A stretch of 64,000 nucleotides of DNA, from the NCBI GenBank assembly GCA_963580285.1, contig OY757015.1, forward strand, positions 144,706,082-144,770,081. The letters run 5' to 3'. The position numbers and the translations under genes were made by a program. The notes under the pieces are model-generated. The model made no database searches. It worked only from the letters and a program-made list of their open reading frames with translations, and was not told the DNA's origin. The DNA comes from Lucinisca nassula (taxonomy: Eukaryota; Mollusca; Bivalvia; Lucinida; Lucinidae). Shown here piece after piece: positions 63,267 through 64,000 of this stretch. The number at the start of each line of letters is the position of its first letter. Within the stretch, counting starts at the first letter, position 1.

Positions 63267-63636
63267 GAGACCTTCATGCGGACTGAAGAAATTATTGGTC
63301 TAAATCGCGACGGAAGTTAGGGCGAGGATTGTGGCCACGTAAAATCGATTTAAGCCCCAGCCCCCATGGAATTCGTTTCACTGACCGTTCCAAGGCGGTT
63401 CTTCTGTCGTGGTTTATTTTTGTTATGGCTTGTCTTTGAGTGTGTGTATCGCTTATGTTATTTTGCTTTGAATAGTCAATTGGCCATTTTGTGGGAAAGT
63501 AACTGTCATTTGGCTTTCCGTTAGTGATGTTTCCATTAGGGTCTAGTTGTTTCATGTTTGTGTTTCTTTCCCTTGGTGTCTCTGATGGGAGCTGTGGGTT
63601 AATTGTATCGATTCCTGATCATTGCCTTCACTAATA
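63267..63636 (+). mobile_element. Penelope-like 3' untranslated fragment
   Basis: GACCTTCATGCGGACTGAAG, GCGACGGAAGTTAGGGCG, CGTTCCAAGGCGGTTC, TTGGCCATTTTGTGGG and the 3' end CGATTCCTGATCATTGCC then TTCACTAATACTT. No coding part is attached. Confidence 0.8.
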
Positions 63637-63774
63637 CTTAGTAATTTTTTTTTTTATGGATTTGGTTCATATCTGGACAATGATACACACCTTTTCCAAG
63701 ATTTAAACGACATTACCCACACCTACGCCGATGTTCTCAAGGATAGTTTTCCAGCCGATCAATGCGGTCATTTT

Positions 63775-63812
63775 TTTTTGGTGGGTGGGGGGGGGGGGGG
63801 GGGGCGGGGAGT
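63775..63812. repeat. G-rich tract (G18-type run)
   Basis: GGTGGGTGGGGGG continues into a long G run ending GCGGGGAG, with strong quadruplex-forming character. Confidence 0.75.
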
Positions 63813-63936
63813 GGAGGCATGCTCTTCTCTTGGTAGGGATGATCCATGGGCGGGCGCATCTGTGTCGTATTCAATTCTAGTTTTATGTGTCGATTTGAGG
63901 TACATTGAGTCTTCATTTTAATCAAAAGTCTAATCG

Positions 63937-64000
63937 CAGATTGTGGGTAATCGTTAGAACTACCTGAACGCGATGGTTCTTTTGTTTACATTGAGGTTTT
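63937..64000. mobile_element. Palindromic MITE, partial at the window edge
   Basis: GATTGTGGGTAATCGTTAGAAC and the right arm GATGGTTCTTTTG are a worn core, cut by the end of the window. Confidence 0.6.

Larger units (their letters stand above)
62691..63890. mobile_element. Tandem-unit element split by a SINE and a Penelope-like tail
   Basis: Units with AAGAGCTCATATTTTCCAGACC, GGTCAAACGGTTTATTCAGC and CCTATGACCTCTAGGTCAAG recur near 62752, 62892 and 63088, and GATTTGGTTCATATCTGG resumes at 63660. It closes GGGCGGGCGCATCTGTGTCG...TTCTAGTTTT, resembling the end of the 11088-11890 element. Confidence 0.65.

Overview
This is a 64 kb stretch of AT-rich animal genomic DNA, most likely from a marine bivalve mollusc. 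The organism call is an inference. It rests on exons of a receptor that joins an F5/8-type (fucolectin-like) domain to eight-cysteine EGF modules, on several tRNA-headed SINE families, on Penelope-like retroelement pieces, and on long elements with internal tandem units that resemble those of clam and oyster genomes. There are no operons, ribosome binding sites or other bacterial features, and almost every short open reading frame is spurious.

The one host gene I can support lies on the minus strand and spans about 7.7 to 48.6 kb. I read twelve coding exons from splice signals, reading phase and protein pattern. In transcription order these are two exons forming one galactose-binding (F5/8C/fucolectin) domain (48347-48580, 36525-36746), one short EGF exon (34477-34575), seven EGF exons (30404-30535, 27051-27185, 26127-26264, 24929-25066, 21452-21589, 19062-19199, 15418-15555), a transmembrane exon (13651-13762) and the first cytoplasmic exon (7687-7757). 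Introns up to the membrane exon are all phase 1. The start and signal peptide were not found, and the rest of the cytoplasmic part should lie beyond the left edge. The architecture fits a single-pass surface receptor, either Draper/MEGF/scavenger-receptor-like or the ectodomain of a molluscan receptor tyrosine phosphatase.

The remainder is a dense, nested mobile-element landscape. The commonest item is a palindromic MITE with a GC-rich hairpin core and at least two types of termini, present in about 25 complete or partial copies. Four SINE families occur, several copies with clear 12-14 bp target duplications, including a SINE inside a SINE and a SINE inside a MITE. Penelope-like pieces cluster at 20.3-23.3, 30.7-34.3, 37.3-41.1 and 63.3-63.6 kb, with degraded tails at about 2.9 and 22.1 kb. 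One copy is split by a 1.7 kb terminal-inverted-repeat element. Two non-LTR reverse transcriptase remnants lie at 0.2-1.05 and 17.05-17.57 kb. Long elements built of internal tandem units fill 4.0-7.5, 9.2-10.3, 11.1-11.9, 23.5-24.5, 35.5-36.4, 51.9-56.2 and 62.7-63.9 kb.

Other structural oddities are a near-perfect 292 bp inverted repeat at 47.1-47.8 kb, a two-part array of GATATC-centred units at 44.2-45.7 kb, and several hairpin MITEs. No CRISPR array, rRNA gene, functional tRNA gene or virus-derived gene was recognised.
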